Below are positions 1 to 9,707 of a stretch of DNA of 64,000 nt, piece after piece. Source of the stretch: Symbiopectobacterium purcellii_A (GTDB lineage: Bacteria > Pseudomonadota > Gammaproteobacteria > Enterobacterales > Enterobacteriaceae). Each line of letters starts with the position of its first letter. Positions within the stretch are counted from its first letter, which is position 1. The notes under the pieces are model-generated. The model saw only the letters and a list, made by a program, of their open reading frames with translations, was not told the origin of the DNA and did not search any database. The stretch lies in contig NZ_CP189882.1 of NCBI RefSeq assembly GCF_052050035.1, forward strand, positions 1,054,001-1,118,000, in the 5' to 3' direction. The position numbers and the translations under genes were made by a program.

Positions 1-84
1 CTCTCGATTGATGTGCACCACGAGGTATTGCATTTGGAAATGCAGCTTGCCGTTCCTGACTCGGGTAAGGAGGCGCAGCGGTGA
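1..84 (+). CDS. hofO: HofO C-terminal end (PilO-like), partial
   Basis: The window opens inside a reading frame whose last 27 codons end at a TGA at 82-84, overlapping the GTG start of the next gene. Position directly before hofP and hofQ identifies it as hofO, the PilO-like inner-membrane protein of the DNA-uptake / type IV pilus-like assembly. Only the tail is visible, so the call rests on gene order rather than on motifs. Whether the rest of the gene is intact cannot be judged. Confidence 0.6.
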   Translation, partial: LSIDVHHEVLHLEMQLAVPDSGKEAQR

Positions 85-458
85 AAACGACTCATGGCTG
101 GATGCTGGTGCTGGCGCTGTACTCACCGGTAGCACTCAGCGATAGTGCATGCGCAGGGCGCGATCCCTTTCAGCCAGCCGCCAGGCACGCAGCCGGTGGG
201 GATGACATTACGCGATGGCGACTAGAAGGTGTGATTGGGGATAGCGCAGGGTGGTCTGGCTGGCTTTCTGTGCCGGGGGAACGTTGGCTCATGGTGAGAG
301 TGGGCGATGCACTGGTCTCTTCGGGGTGGACGGTTAGCGCCATCGACGAGCACGGTGTTCAGGTGGAAAAATCGGTAGTGGATGCAACGGGACAAGCGCG
401 CCGCTGTGTGAGGATGCTGCCTGCGACGCGGGCATCGCACAGTGGCGCGATACGCTGA
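81..458 (+). CDS. hofP: HofP, PilP-like pilus assembly protein
   Basis: A 125-residue protein starting at GTG 81, which overlaps the preceding stop (GTGA). It has a hydrophobic N-terminal export signal ending near the Ser-Ala-Cys-Ala stretch (about residues 22-25), then the Arg-Asp-Pro-Phe-Gln-Pro motif typical of PilP/HofP proteins. A compact beta-rich domain follows (DITRWRLEGVIG...WLMVRVGDALVSSGW). In E. coli hofMNOPQ are homologues of pilMNOPQ and act in use of external DNA as nutrient; HofP would contact the secretin HofQ. The frame is open, but its partner hofQ downstream is destroyed, so the protein probably has no working complex. Confidence 0.8.
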   Translation: MKTTHGWMLVLALYSPVALSDSACAGRDPFQPAARHAAGGDDITRWRLEGVIGDSAGWSGWLSVPGERWLMVRVGDALVSSGWTVSAIDEHGVQVEKSVVDATGQARRCVRMLPATRASHSGAIR

Positions 459-586
459 GTTTTGCCGCGCTACACACGGAGGAAAGCAAGATGATAAGGC
501 CAGGGAAGCTGAACGGGGCCGGGGTGTTACTGTGTGCCTTGCTGGGTGGGCATACTGTATTTGCCAAGGTGCCGATGTCGACCATA

Positions 587-1466
587 TAGCCAAGCGACTT
601 AATTTTGATTACACCATATGGACTGAGAACAAACTCTCTGTATCGCAACCCATCTCTCTTTTTTTGCTTTTTGCTTGTGCCCATTTATGCTCAATTGGGT
701 TAAGATCTGGCGAATATGTAGGCAAATACTCCACCATATACCCTGCATCGATGATGACTTGTTGAATATTATGTTTTTTGTGAAAAGTGGCATTGTCCAT
801 CATGATTACACTGTTTTTAGGGAGTACTGGGATAAGGACTTGTGTGACCCAGGCATAGAAAACATCGCTGTTAATATTGATATCAAATAATCCGATAGCA
901 AACAGCGTTGTGCCTAATAAAGCGCCGATAACATTTGTTCTTCCCCTAGCTCCCCAGTTCTTCAGGCCAAAACACCGTTGACCTTTTGGGGAATAGCCGT
1001 GAGTCCGTGGGGCATCGTGTGAAAAACCACTTTCATCAATAAAAACAATAGGTTTACCTTCTTTTTCATACTGTTGTTTTTTTTGTTGAAATCCCTGCCG
1101 GGCGTTTTCGTCGGCTTTCGGATGACGTAGAGTTTTTTTTATAGGTCAATCCCAGCTTTTTAAGCGCTTGCCAAATGGCCTTCTGACAAACGCCAAAACG
1201 CTCTGCACGTTCTTTTTGGTAAGCATCTGGATATTGTTCAACATCTTTTATCAACTCGGATTTATCGATCTTTCGCTGACGCGTGGTCGATGCTTTTGAC
1301 TCTATTTGATTAATCCAACGCGATACAGAGGCAGGGCCAATCCGAAATTGCTTCGCTGTTTCTCGGATACTCAACCCTTCGTTTTTCCGTGTAGATATCA
1401 CTTTACGTCTAAAATCAATTGAATAGCTCATTTAAATAATGTAATCAAAATTAAGTCGTTTAGCTA
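587..1466 (-). mobile_element. IS630-family element, copy 1 (880 bp)
   Basis: The element is bounded by TA 585-586 and TA 1467-1468. Its ends are inverted: TAGCCAAGCGACTTAATTTT at the left and the complement of ATTAAGTCGTTTAGCTA at the right. It interrupts hofQ. TA duplication, DDE transposase and terminal repeat are as expected for IS630/Tc1-mariner elements. At 880 bp it is shorter than most IS630 elements (about 1.1 kb). Confidence 0.93.
609..1431 (-). CDS. IS630 transposase, ORFA + ORFB in shifted frames (copy 1)
   Basis: ORFA (1066-1431, 121 aa) begins MSYSIDFRRKVISTR and holds a helix-turn-helix (LSIRETAKQFRIGPASVSRW). ORFB, in another frame and ending at 609, carries the catalytic triad: Asp in FIDESGFSHDA, Asp in VIMMDNATFHK and Glu in YSPDLNPIEHKW. 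Homology passes from ORFA to ORFB at a run of eight A (LTYKK then TLRHPKADENARQ). All four copies in the window share this break; see the 14419-15241 entry. Confidence 0.85.
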
Positions 1467-2870
1467 TATCATTAGCGTTTGACGATGCGCCCGTGCAGAA
1501 AATCGTGCAGGCGCTCGCTGAGCACCAACGGTTGAATGTGGTGATTGCGCCGGAGGTTAGCGGTGTAATGAGCCTGCGTTTGCACCAGGTTCCTTGGCAA
1601 CAGGCGTTAGACATTGTTGCGCGTCAGGGCGCGCTGTAGATTGAGCGTAAAGGCGATGTGTTACTGGTGTCGTCACCGGTGACCGACACTCGCCAAACGG
1701 CGTTGGAAAATCGCTTTTTTACCCTGCAATACGCCGATGCGCAAGAGGTTGCCACCAGCGTGCTGGCGCAGCGCAGTACGTTGTTATCGGAACAGGGGAG
1801 CGTGAGTGCGGATACGCGTACCAATACCCTCTTGGTACGCGACGTCCCGGCGATAGTGCAGCCGCTACAGACATGGAGATAGGCCTGTTGCTCAAGTGCA
1901 ATTAGCCGCACACATTGTCACCATCAGCAGCGACAGTTTACGGGAATTAGGGGTGAGTTGGGGCATGGGCGAACCGACGCAACCGTGTCGAACGCTGCAC
2001 CTCAATGACTTCAACGTTAACCTGCCGGTGGAGTCGCCTGCGGGCAACGTTGGGTTCAATCTGGCCCGCTTAAATGGCCGACTGCTCGATTTAGAATTGT
2101 CAGCGCTTGAGCATGAGAACCAAGTTGAGATCATCGCCAGTCCACGTCTTTTCACCGCACACAAGCAGATGGCCAGCATCAAGCAGGGCACAGAAATTCC
2201 CTATCAGGTATCCAGCGGTACCCGCGGTGCGACCGCCATTCAGTTCAAAGAAGCCGTATTGGGGATGGAGGTGACGCCTACGGTGCTGCGTGAGGGCAAA
2301 ATTACGCTTAATTTAAAAATCAGCCAAAACATGCCAGGGCTGGTGATTAAACAGCGCGACAATGGCGAAACACTCGCGATCGATAAACAAGAAATTCAAA
2401 CCCAGGTTACGGTGTCTGATGGTGAGACAATTGTGTTGGGCGGGATTTTTCAACAACAAAAAAATCGAGGGGAACGAAAAGTGCCGCTGCTGGGGGATGT
2501 GCCGCTATTGGGTTCACTGTTTCAACACCAAAGAACGGAGCGTAAGCGGCGTGAACTGGTGATTTTTATCACGCCAACCTTAGTCTCCGCCTCGTCGTAA
2601 GAGGCCTATAACGGTGTGCTCGGCGATCCAAGTTTTAACCGTTTCCGCTTTCTCAGTTTGACGCTGCGCTGGATTTAGCATACAAGGTTAGCCCATTGAG
2701 CGCTGCGGTCTGTCGAAGCGGAATTATCTTACCGGAAGATGCCTAATTTATACGCTTTTTGCTGTTTGACGCGGGGCGAGACATTTTATTCGGTTGCCAA
2801 ATGCCCCTGAGTATTGAGATAATTTTCTGTCTGATTCTCGAACTATCGCTCATGAGGTTTCAGTTTAGGT

Positions 2871-2899
2871 CCCGCCGCTGGGTTGATTGGCGGGGCGGG
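2871..2899 (+). promoter_or_regulatory. GC-rich hairpin in the hofQ-aroK intergenic region
   Basis: In the 337-bp gap between hofQ and aroK, CCCGCC at 2871-2876 can pair with GGCGGG at 2894-2899, followed by an AT-rich stretch before aroK. It could be a weak terminator for hofQ or part of the aroK leader. No convincing sigma-70 promoter could be fixed by eye, and nothing else recognisable lies in 2601-2870. Confidence 0.35.
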
Positions 2900-2937
2900 T
2901 TATCATTAACGAATAGTCTTAGTAACACCAAAAAAAC

Positions 2938-3459
2938 ATGGCAGAGAAACGCAATATCTTTCTGGTTGGGCCTATGGGTGCCGGCAAAAGCACTATTGGC
3001 CGTCAGTTAGCTCAGCAACTCAATATGGAGTTTTTCGACTCCGATCAAGAAATTGAGCGACGCACCGGGGCTGATGTGGGCTGGGTTTTTGATCTCGAAG
3101 GCGAAGAAGGTTTTCGCGAACGCGAAGAAAAAGTCATCAACGAATTGACCGAAAAACAGGGTATCGTACTGGCTACCGGAGGTGGCTCAGTAAAATCACG
3201 CGAGACGCGCAATCGCCTGTCTGCGCGCGGCGTTGTGGTCTATTTGGAAACCACCATTGAAAAACAGTTGGCGCGCACGCAGCGTGATAAAAAGCGTCCT
3301 TTGCTTCAGGTAGAGGATCCGCCGCGCGAAGTGTTGGAGGCGTTAGCAAGAGAGCGTAACCCGCTGTACGAAGAAATTGCTGATGTCACCATTCGTACGG
3401 ATGAGCAGAGCGCCAAGGTGCTTGCCAACCAGATTATCAGTATGTTGGATGGCAACTGA
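2938..3459 (+). CDS. aroK: Shikimate kinase I
   Basis: A 173-residue kinase that phosphorylates shikimate with ATP in the chorismate pathway. The P-loop GPMGAGKSTIG lies at about residues 11-21. The shikimate-binding Asp/Arg segment (FFDSDQEIERRTGADVGW), the GGG of LATGGGSV near residue 80 and the lid region (RTQRDKKRPLLQ) are all present. Length matches the E. coli enzyme. It heads the aroK-aroB-damX-dam-rpe-gph-trpS cluster and is separated from aroB by only 48 bp, so co-transcription is likely. No lesions seen. Confidence 0.96.
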   Translation: MAEKRNIFLVGPMGAGKSTIGRQLAQQLNMEFFDSDQEIERRTGADVGWVFDLEGEEGFREREEKVINELTEKQGIVLATGGGSVKSRETRNRLSARGVVVYLETTIEKQLARTQRDKKRPLLQVEDPPREVLEALARERNPLYEEIADVTIRTDEQSAKVLANQIISMLDGN

Positions 3460-3507
3460 GTAACAACATCGCCCTGAGCTCCGGGGCCAAGCGGATGAAC
3501 CACGCGC

Positions 3508-4593
3508 ATGGAAAGTATTACCGTAACATTAGGGGAACGTAGCTATCCCATTACGATAGCCGCTGGGTTGTTTGCTGACCCGGCTTCTTTTATGCCGCTG
3601 ACCGCGGGCGAACAGGTGATGTTAGTGACCAACCAGACGTTGGCCCCGCTCTATCTTGAAGCGGTGAGCCGTGTGCTGGAGCAGGCTGGCGTAAAAGTCG
3701 ACCATGTCATATTGCCAGACGGCGAGCAGTATAAATCGCTAACGGTATTGGACGACGTCTTTACCGCATTGCTGCAAAAACCCCATGGCCGAGACACGAC
3801 GATCGTTGCTCTGGGTGGTGGTGTAATTGGCGATCTGGCGGGCTTTGCTGCCGCCAGCTATCAGCGTGGCGTGCGCTTTATTCAGGTACCCACAACGCTG
3901 CTATCGCAGGTTGACTCTTCTGTCGGCGGTAAGACGGCGGTCAATCATCCGTTCGGTAAAAACATGATTGGCGCGTTCTATCAACCCGCTTGTGTGATTA
4001 TCGATTTGGATTGTCTTCGCACCTTACCGGCCCGGGAGTTCTCCTCCGGCCTGGCCGAGGTGATCAAATATGGGATTATTCTTGATGGCGAGTTCTTCGT
4101 TTGGTTGGAGAATAATCTTGACGCTGTCCGTGCGCTGGAGCCTGCGGCGCTCTCTTACTGCATTCGCCGCTGTTGTGAACTGAAAGCCGAGTTAGTGGCT
4201 GCGGATGAACGCGAAAGCGGGGTGCGTGCGCTGCTTAACCTAGGTCATACTTATGGTCATGCTATCGAAGCTGAAATGGGGTATGGCAACTGGTTACACG
4301 GTGAAGCGGTGGCGGCAGGTATGATGATGGCCGCACATGCGGCGAGAAGGCTCGGTCAGTTCAGCGTGTCGGACATCGATCGTATTCGCGCATTACTGGC
4401 GCGTGCAGGGTTGCCGGTTCAGGGCCCGGATGCGATGTCACCAGAATCTTATCTTCCTCATATGATGCGTGATAAAAAGGTACATGCAGGCCAGCTGCGA
4501 CTGGTTTTACCCACTGCGATTGGGCGCTCGGAAGTACGTGGCGGCGTATCACACGATATTGTGTTGGCGTCGATCGCCGATTGCAGGGCGTGA
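3508..4593 (+). CDS. aroB: 3-dehydroquinate synthase
   Basis: A 361-residue protein converting DAHP to 3-dehydroquinate, the second step of the shikimate pathway. Visible signatures are the NAD-binding GGGVIGDLAGFAAASYQRG, the substrate segment TTLLSQVDSSVGGKTAVNHP and the metal-binding NLGHTYGHAIEAEMGYGNWLHGEAVAAGM with conserved histidines. Length is the family norm. It follows aroK in the same direction, so two consecutive shikimate genes are intact. Confidence 0.97.
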   Translation: MESITVTLGERSYPITIAAGLFADPASFMPLTAGEQVMLVTNQTLAPLYLEAVSRVLEQAGVKVDHVILPDGEQYKSLTVLDDVFTALLQKPHGRDTTIVALGGGVIGDLAGFAAASYQRGVRFIQVPTTLLSQVDSSVGGKTAVNHPFGKNMIGAFYQPACVIIDLDCLRTLPAREFSSGLAEVIKYGIILDGEFFVWLENNLDAVRALEPAALSYCIRRCCELKAELVAADERESGVRALLNLGHTYGHAIEAEMGYGNWLHGEAVAAGMMMAAHAARRLGQFSVSDIDRIRALLARAGLPVQGPDAMSPESYLPHMMRDKKVHAGQLRLVLPTAIGRSEVRGGVSHDIVLASIADCRA

Positions 4594-4729
4594 GAGCAGT
4601 TTTTCGGGTATTTGCAGACATATTCACGCTGATGGTTTATGGTTAATAGAAAATAATGTCTTATAATTCAACAATTCGCTTCGCTTACTGCGCAGCGGGT
4701 ATGTGTTTTTTATAGTTGGAGGGGTTTAA

Positions 4730-5731
4730 ATGGACGAATTTAAACCAGAAGATGCGTTAAAACCGGATACCAGCGATCGGCGGACACAACGTCAGCAACG
4801 CAGTCCCCGTCTTTCTGCGCCGCAGTTAGCGCTCTCTCGTCAACATTTGATGATTGGCATCGGGATCGTGGTGCTGGTGTTGTTGATCATTGGTGTGGGT
4901 TCCGCCTTGCAATCACCGTCTAAATCGACGGAAGCTGTGCCAACGGCTGCATCGGGTAATGGTGAGAAGAGTATCGATTTATCCTCTTCTTCCTCGATGA
5001 CGCAGGGGACTTCCGCTCAGGGAGACGCCGCATCAGTAAATGCTACCGCGCCAGTGCAACCTCAAACCTTGAATGCGCCGCCGGTTGCAAGTTCACCGAC
5101 ACAAGCGCAAGTCACGCCTCAGCCTGCTGGGCAGCAGCGTGTTGAACTGCCGGGTAACATGACAGATGCGCTTTCGACGCAGCAAGAAAAGGTTAACGCC
5201 TTCTCGCAAGGGGCGACATCGGGCTCCGCGCCGGTAACCACATTGCCGATTGCGCCTGCTACGGTGGCTCCTTCAGCGAAAAATCCACAGCACGTCTCAG
5301 AGAAGACGGCGCAGGAGAAAGCTGCACATGCTAAAAACGTTCAAGATAAGGCCGCACAGAGCAAATCAACCCTAACGCCAGCGCAAAAAGTGCCGATGAC
5401 ATCAGGCAAGCCGACATCCTCTGGGGACAAGGCGACGGTTTCAGGGCAGAGGGGATCGATTCAGAATGCGCCCGCCAGCCATTTCACACTGCAATTAAGC
5501 AGTGCATCACGTTCAGATACGCTGAAAGCTTACGCCACACAGCACAACCTACCCAACGCTTGGGTTTATGAAACTAAGCGAGACGGTAAGCCCTGGTATG
5601 TATTGGTGAACGGTGTTTACGCTTCTTCCGCAGAAGCGAAGCAGGCGGCGTCATCGCTTCCTGCGGCCGTGCAGGCACAAAAACCATGGGTTAAGCCGAT
5701 CCGTCAGGTGAAGCAGGACTTGAATAAGTAA
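4730..5731 (+). CDS. damX: Cell-division SPOR-domain protein DamX
   Basis: A 333-residue bitopic inner-membrane protein. It has a charged cytoplasmic N terminus (MDEFKPEDALKPD) and one transmembrane helix at about residues 40-61 (MIGIGIVVLVLLIIGVGSAL). A long Ser/Ala/Thr/Gln/Pro-rich periplasmic linker follows, then a C-terminal SPOR domain from about residue 248 (HFTLQLSSASRSDTLKAYA ... WYVLVNGVYAS). SPOR domains bind denuded septal peptidoglycan. SD-like GGAGGG stands before ATG 4730. The gene keeps its usual place between aroB and dam, and the variable linker length is normal for the family. Confidence 0.93.
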   Translation: MDEFKPEDALKPDTSDRRTQRQQRSPRLSAPQLALSRQHLMIGIGIVVLVLLIIGVGSALQSPSKSTEAVPTAASGNGEKSIDLSSSSSMTQGTSAQGDAASVNATAPVQPQTLNAPPVASSPTQAQVTPQPAGQQRVELPGNMTDALSTQQEKVNAFSQGATSGSAPVTTLPIAPATVAPSAKNPQHVSEKTAQEKAAHAKNVQDKAAQSKSTLTPAQKVPMTSGKPTSSGDKATVSGQRGSIQNAPASHFTLQLSSASRSDTLKAYATQHNLPNAWVYETKRDGKPWYVLVNGVYASSAEAKQAASSLPAAVQAQKPWVKPIRQVKQDLNK

Positions 5732-5811
5732 CACCAATTTTAGCACTGATGTGCTGTCTGACACAGAGTACAATCCGCGGCTCTGAAATGTAATGAGTAA
5801 CTAACGACGGC

Positions 5812-6636
5812 ATGAAGAAGAACCGCGCTTTTTTAAAATGGGCTGGTGGGAAGTACCCGCTGGTAGAAGAGATTCGCCGCTATCTACCAGAAGGAGACTG
5901 TTTGATTGAGCCGTTTGTCGGGGCCGGTTCGGTGTTTTTGAATACGGAATACGACCGTTACATCCTGGCCGACATTAACAGTGACCTCATCAATCTCTAC
6001 GATATCGTTAAGACGCAAACCGACGATTTCATTCGTGACGCGCGTGAACTGTTCACTGGCGAATACAACGTGGCTGAAGTGTTTTATCAGCTGCGTGATG
6101 AATTTAATCTTTGTGCGGTGCCCTATCGTCGTGCGGTACTGTTTTTGTATCTGAATCGCCACTGTTATAACGGATTATGCCGCTATAACATGCGGGGCGA
6201 ATTCAACGTGCCCTTTGGCCGTTACAAAAAGCCGTATTTTCCCGAAGAAGAGTTACGCTGGTTCGCGCTCAAAGCGCGCAATGCCACTTTTGTTTGTGAG
6301 CATTATCAGCAGACGTTACTCAAAGCGACGCAAGGTGCAGTGGTCTATTGCGATCCTCCTTACGCTCCGCTTTCCGCAACGGCGAATTTTACGGCGTATC
6401 ACACGAATAATTTCAACAACATCGATCAACAGAGCCTGGCGACGCTGGCGTATCGGTTGTCGATGGAGAGTGCCATTCCCGTGCTGATATCCAACCATGA
6501 TACCGAGCTGACTCGAGCCTGGTATCAGGATGCGGCGCTGTATGTGGTGAGGGCGAGACGCACCATCAGCCGCAATATCATGGGGCGGAGCAAGGTTAAT
6601 GAGCTGTTGGCGCTCTACGGTGCGCCGTTGCGTTAA
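5812..6636 (+). CDS. dam: DNA adenine methylase (GATC)
   Basis: A 274-residue alpha-class N6-adenine methyltransferase. It starts KKNRAFLKWAGGKYPLVEEI. The AdoMet-binding motif IEPFVGAGSVFLNT is at about residues 32-45, and the catalytic DPPY motif (VVYCDPPYAPLSATANFTAYH) near residue 180. Dam marks GATC sites for MutH-directed mismatch repair and replication control; mutH, intact, is also in this window. It lies 80 bp after damX in the same direction and shows no damage. Confidence 0.97.
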   Translation: MKKNRAFLKWAGGKYPLVEEIRRYLPEGDCLIEPFVGAGSVFLNTEYDRYILADINSDLINLYDIVKTQTDDFIRDARELFTGEYNVAEVFYQLRDEFNLCAVPYRRAVLFLYLNRHCYNGLCRYNMRGEFNVPFGRYKKPYFPEEELRWFALKARNATFVCEHYQQTLLKATQGAVVYCDPPYAPLSATANFTAYHTNNFNNIDQQSLATLAYRLSMESAIPVLISNHDTELTRAWYQDAALYVVRARRTISRNIMGRSKVNELLALYGAPLR

Positions 6637-6690
6637 TACCTGATGCGCGCGTATCGCGCTGGTTATCCTACAAACTGTTTGGAGATACGA

Positions 6691-7368
6691 ATGAAGCCTT
6701 TCTTGATCGCTCCGTCCATCTTATCGGCCGACTTTGCCCGGTTGGGGGAAGACACCGCCAGTGTGCTGGCAGCCGGAGCCGATGTGGTTCACTTCGATGT
6801 CATGGATAACCACTATGTTCCCAACCTGACCATCGGGCCGCTGGTGCTTAAAGCACTGCGCAACTACGGCATTACGGCCCCTATCGATGTTCACCTGATG
6901 GTGAAACCGGTAGACCGTCTTATTCCTGATTTTGCCGAAGCCGGTGCCAGCTTTATCACCTTCCATCCGGAAGCTTCCGAGCATGTCGATCGTTCGCTTC
7001 AACTGATCAATGATCACGGCTGTAAAGCCGGGCTGGTGCTGAACCCGGCAACGCCGCTCAGTTGCCTTGATTACGTGATGGATAAGCTGGATATCATTCT
7101 GCTGATGTCGGTCAACCCTGGCTTTGGTGGGCAATCTTTTATTCCCGGCACCTTAGATAAGCTGCGTCAGGTGCGTCAACGCATCGATGAGAGCGGCTAT
7201 GACATTCGGCTGGAAGTGGATGGCGGTGTGAAAGTCGACAACATTGCCCAGATTGCGCAAGCCGGCGCAGATATGTTCGTGGCGGGTTCTGCCATTTTCG
7301 GTCACCCCGATTACCGCGCTGTCATTGATAACATGCGCAGTGAATTGAGTAAGGTATCTCATGGCTAA
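6691..7368 (+). CDS. rpe: Ribulose-phosphate 3-epimerase
   Basis: A 225-residue TIM-barrel enzyme interconverting ribulose-5-phosphate and xylulose-5-phosphate in the pentose phosphate pathway. ATG 6691 (MKPFLIAPSILSADFARLGE) is preferred over the upstream in-frame ATG at 6643 because GGAG stands just before it and it matches the family length. Metal and substrate residues are seen in HFDVMDNHYVPNLTIGP, DVHLMV and the phosphate-binding LEVDGGVKVDNI. The end overlaps gph by 8 bp, indicating translational coupling. Confidence 0.96.
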   Translation: MKPFLIAPSILSADFARLGEDTASVLAAGADVVHFDVMDNHYVPNLTIGPLVLKALRNYGITAPIDVHLMVKPVDRLIPDFAEAGASFITFHPEASEHVDRSLQLINDHGCKAGLVLNPATPLSCLDYVMDKLDIILLMSVNPGFGGQSFIPGTLDKLRQVRQRIDESGYDIRLEVDGGVKVDNIAQIAQAGADMFVAGSAIFGHPDYRAVIDNMRSELSKVSHG

Positions 7369-8065
7369 CATCAGTACGGTTCGCGGGTTGGCGTTCGATC
7401 TGGATGGTACGCTGGTCGACAGCGCGCCGGGGTTGGCGGACGCCGTTGATATGGCGCTGCAAGCGCTGAATCTGCCTGCGGCGGGTAAAGCGCGCGTTGC
7501 TACCTGGATCGGCAACGGTGCTGATGTGCTGGTAGAGCGGGCGTTGCGCTGGGCGGGAATGACGCCCACGGCGCAAGATACCCGCACGGCGCGCGAGCTG
7601 TTTGATCACTACTATGCGCAAACGGTGGACAGCGGCAGCACGTTGTTTCCTGAGGTGCATGCCACACTGACCCAACTGGCTGGCTGGGGCTACCCATTGG
7701 CGCTGGTCACCAATAAGCCGACGCCTTTTGTCGCGCCGCTGCTCGAGACGCTGGGTATTGCCGGGTTGTTTAGCCAGATTGTCGGCGGTGATGATGTAAA
7801 AATGAAAAAGCCGCATCTTGCGCCGCTCTATCTGGTATTGGCTCAACAGGGACTGCTGGCATCAGAATTGCTGTTTGTCGGCGATTCGCGCAACGATATT
7901 CAGGCGGCACAGGCCGCAGGGTGTCCGAACGTGGGCATGACTTACGGCTATAACTACGGAGAAGCCATTGCGCTGAGTCAACCTGACGTGGTGCTTGAGC
8001 GTTTCTCACAACTTTTGCCCCTGGTGGGGCCACTTATGTCAAAAAATCAGGAAGCGTCAGCATGA
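7361..8065 (+). CDS. gph: Phosphoglycolate phosphatase
   Basis: A 234-residue HAD-superfamily phosphatase that clears 2-phosphoglycolate arising from DNA 3'-end repair. HAD motif I is LAFDLDGTLVDSAPGL (residues about 9-24), motif II LVTNKPTP, motif III KMKKPHLAP and motif IV FVGDSRNDIQAAQAAG. It overlaps rpe upstream and trpS downstream by a few bases, as in E. coli, so the three are probably one transcript. Confidence 0.96.
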   Translation: MANISTVRGLAFDLDGTLVDSAPGLADAVDMALQALNLPAAGKARVATWIGNGADVLVERALRWAGMTPTAQDTRTARELFDHYYAQTVDSGSTLFPEVHATLTQLAGWGYPLALVTNKPTPFVAPLLETLGIAGLFSQIVGGDDVKMKKPHLAPLYLVLAQQGLLASELLFVGDSRNDIQAAQAAGCPNVGMTYGYNYGEAIALSQPDVVLERFSQLLPLVGPLMSKNQEASA

Positions 8066-9066
8066 ATAAGCCCATCGTTTTTAGCGGCGCACAGCCGTCT
8101 GGTGAACTTACCATTGGTAACTACATGGGTGCATTACGTCAGTGGGTGAACATGCAGGATGATTACGATTGCATATATTGCATCGTTGACCTGCATGCCA
8201 TCACCGTGCGTCAGGATCCCCAGCAGTTGCGTAAAGCAACGCTGGATACGCTGGCACTTTATCTGGCCTGCGGTATTGATCCGCAGAAAAGCACCATCTT
8301 CGTTCAGTCTCATGTGCCAGAGCACACGCAGCTGAGCTGGGTGCTAAACTGCTACTCCTACTTCGGCGAACTGAGCCGCATGACGCAGTTCAAAGATAAA
8401 TCAGCGCGCTATTCGGACAACATCACTGCCGGTTTGTTTGACTATCCGGTGCTGATGGCAGCCGATATCCTGCTGTATCAAACCCATCAGGTGCCGGTGG
8501 GTGAAGATCAGAAACAGCACCTGGAATTGAGCCGCGATATTGCTCAGCGCTTCAATGCGCTCTACGGTGACGTTTTCAAAGTACCAGAACCGTTTATTCC
8601 TAAATCCGGCGCGCGCGTGATGTCACTGTTGGACCCTACAAAAAAAATGTCCAAGTCAGATGACAACCGCAACAACGTGATTGGATTGCTGGAAGATCCG
8701 AAAGCAGTAGTGAAAAAGATCAAACGTGCGGTGACGGATTCTGATGAGCCGCCAGTGGTGCGTTATGACATTGCCAATAAAGCGGGGGTATCCAACCTGC
8801 TGGATATTCTGTCCGGGGTGACGGGAAAACCGATTCCTGAACTGGAAAAAGCCTTTGAAGGCCAGATGTATGGTCACCTTAAGGGCGTGGTCGCTGACGC
8901 CGTTTCCGGCATGCTGACCGAGTTGCAGGCGCGCTATCATCATTTCCGCAACGATGAAGCTTTCTTGCAGCAGGTGATGCTTGACGGTGCTGAAAAAGCG
9001 CGTCTCAAAGCCACTGCGACGCTGAAAAAAGTGTACGACGCGGTAGGCTTCGTGGCTCATCCGTAA
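8062..9066 (+). CDS. trpS: Tryptophanyl-tRNA synthetase
   Basis: A 334-residue class I aminoacyl-tRNA synthetase charging tRNA-Trp. The HIGH-type motif appears as TIGN in AQPSGELTIGNYMGALRQW near residue 15, and the KMSKS motif as KKMSKSDDN near residue 195. Length equals the bacterial norm. ATG 8062 overlaps the gph stop (ATGA). It is the last gene of the cluster, followed by a terminator-like hairpin and then by mobile DNA. Confidence 0.97.
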   Translation: MNKPIVFSGAQPSGELTIGNYMGALRQWVNMQDDYDCIYCIVDLHAITVRQDPQQLRKATLDTLALYLACGIDPQKSTIFVQSHVPEHTQLSWVLNCYSYFGELSRMTQFKDKSARYSDNITAGLFDYPVLMAADILLYQTHQVPVGEDQKQHLELSRDIAQRFNALYGDVFKVPEPFIPKSGARVMSLLDPTKKMSKSDDNRNNVIGLLEDPKAVVKKIKRAVTDSDEPPVVRYDIANKAGVSNLLDILSGVTGKPIPELEKAFEGQMYGHLKGVVADAVSGMLTELQARYHHFRNDEAFLQQVMLDGAEKARLKATATLKKVYDAVGFVAHP

Positions 9067-9072
9067 TCTGTA

Positions 9073-9098
9073 AGCCGGGCGGGTTTATCCGCTCGGCT
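9073..9098 (+). terminator. Terminator-like hairpin after trpS
   Basis: AGCCGGGCGG (9073-9082) pairs with CCGCTCGGCT (9089-9098) through one G-T pair, with a six-base loop. The 3' side is pyrimidine-rich but lacks a clean T run, so efficiency is uncertain. The 205 bp from 9099 to 9303 are AT-rich and show no gene. Confidence 0.6.
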
Positions 9099-9707
9099 GC
9101 ATTATTCCTCTCTTTTATCTGCCATCCTTGCCCGTGCAAGAGCTGCTTTATTGTGCGTGGCATTATTTAATGTACCCGTCTAGAGTAGTTTCTGTTATTT
9201 ATAAACAAATATATAAAGTAATGTTCATTCATCTTCCCATGCGTTGAATCGCAGGGTTATGCATTTAAAAAGAAATATTTTTATTGTTAAAGCAATCTAA
9301 TAAGTAAGCGTCTCATCTGAACCGTCTGTCCTGTGACCGTCCGTTCCGGGAAAATAGTGTCCATCATTTTTTAATGGACACTATCCCATGAAACACCGGA
9401 CATGGATCCTTGAAGCACTCCGACTCCATTTTGATGAAAAGCTGCCGCGTATTGAGGCAGGCAGACGGCTCGGCATTCCCAAAACCACAGTATGTGAGCT
9501 GTTCGCTCGCTTCAGTAAGGCCGGGCTGCCCTGGCCCCTGCCGGCCAGGATCAGCGCCCGGAGTCTGGAGAAGCGTCTTTACCGGCCGGCATCACGTAAA
9601 GCCGCCGTTCTGCCCGCAGCACCGGAGCCGGCTGAGACACCCGCACCCCGCAGGCGGCCACGTCGCCCCAACTTCCCCCGTGACTTCAAAATCTCCCTGG
9701 TGGAGCA

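Larger units (their letters stand above)
491..2600 (+). pseudogene. hofQ: hofQ secretin, broken by IS630, nonsense and frameshift
   Basis: The gene starts at ATG 491 with a signal-peptide-like N terminus (LLCALLGG). After 32 codons an IS630 element (587-1466) sits in a TA; removing it restores ISLAFDDAPVQKIVQALAEH, the start of the secretin N-domain. An in-frame TAG lies at 1637-1639 (GAL*IERKGDVLL). The frame is lost again near 1880, and homology resumes in another frame with QVQLAAHIVTIS and the C-terminal secretin core (FQQQKNRGERKVPLLGDVPLLGSLF) to the stop at 2600. HofQ is the outer-membrane secretin through which DNA is taken up. Three independent lesions mean no full-length secretin can be made. 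Confidence 0.93.
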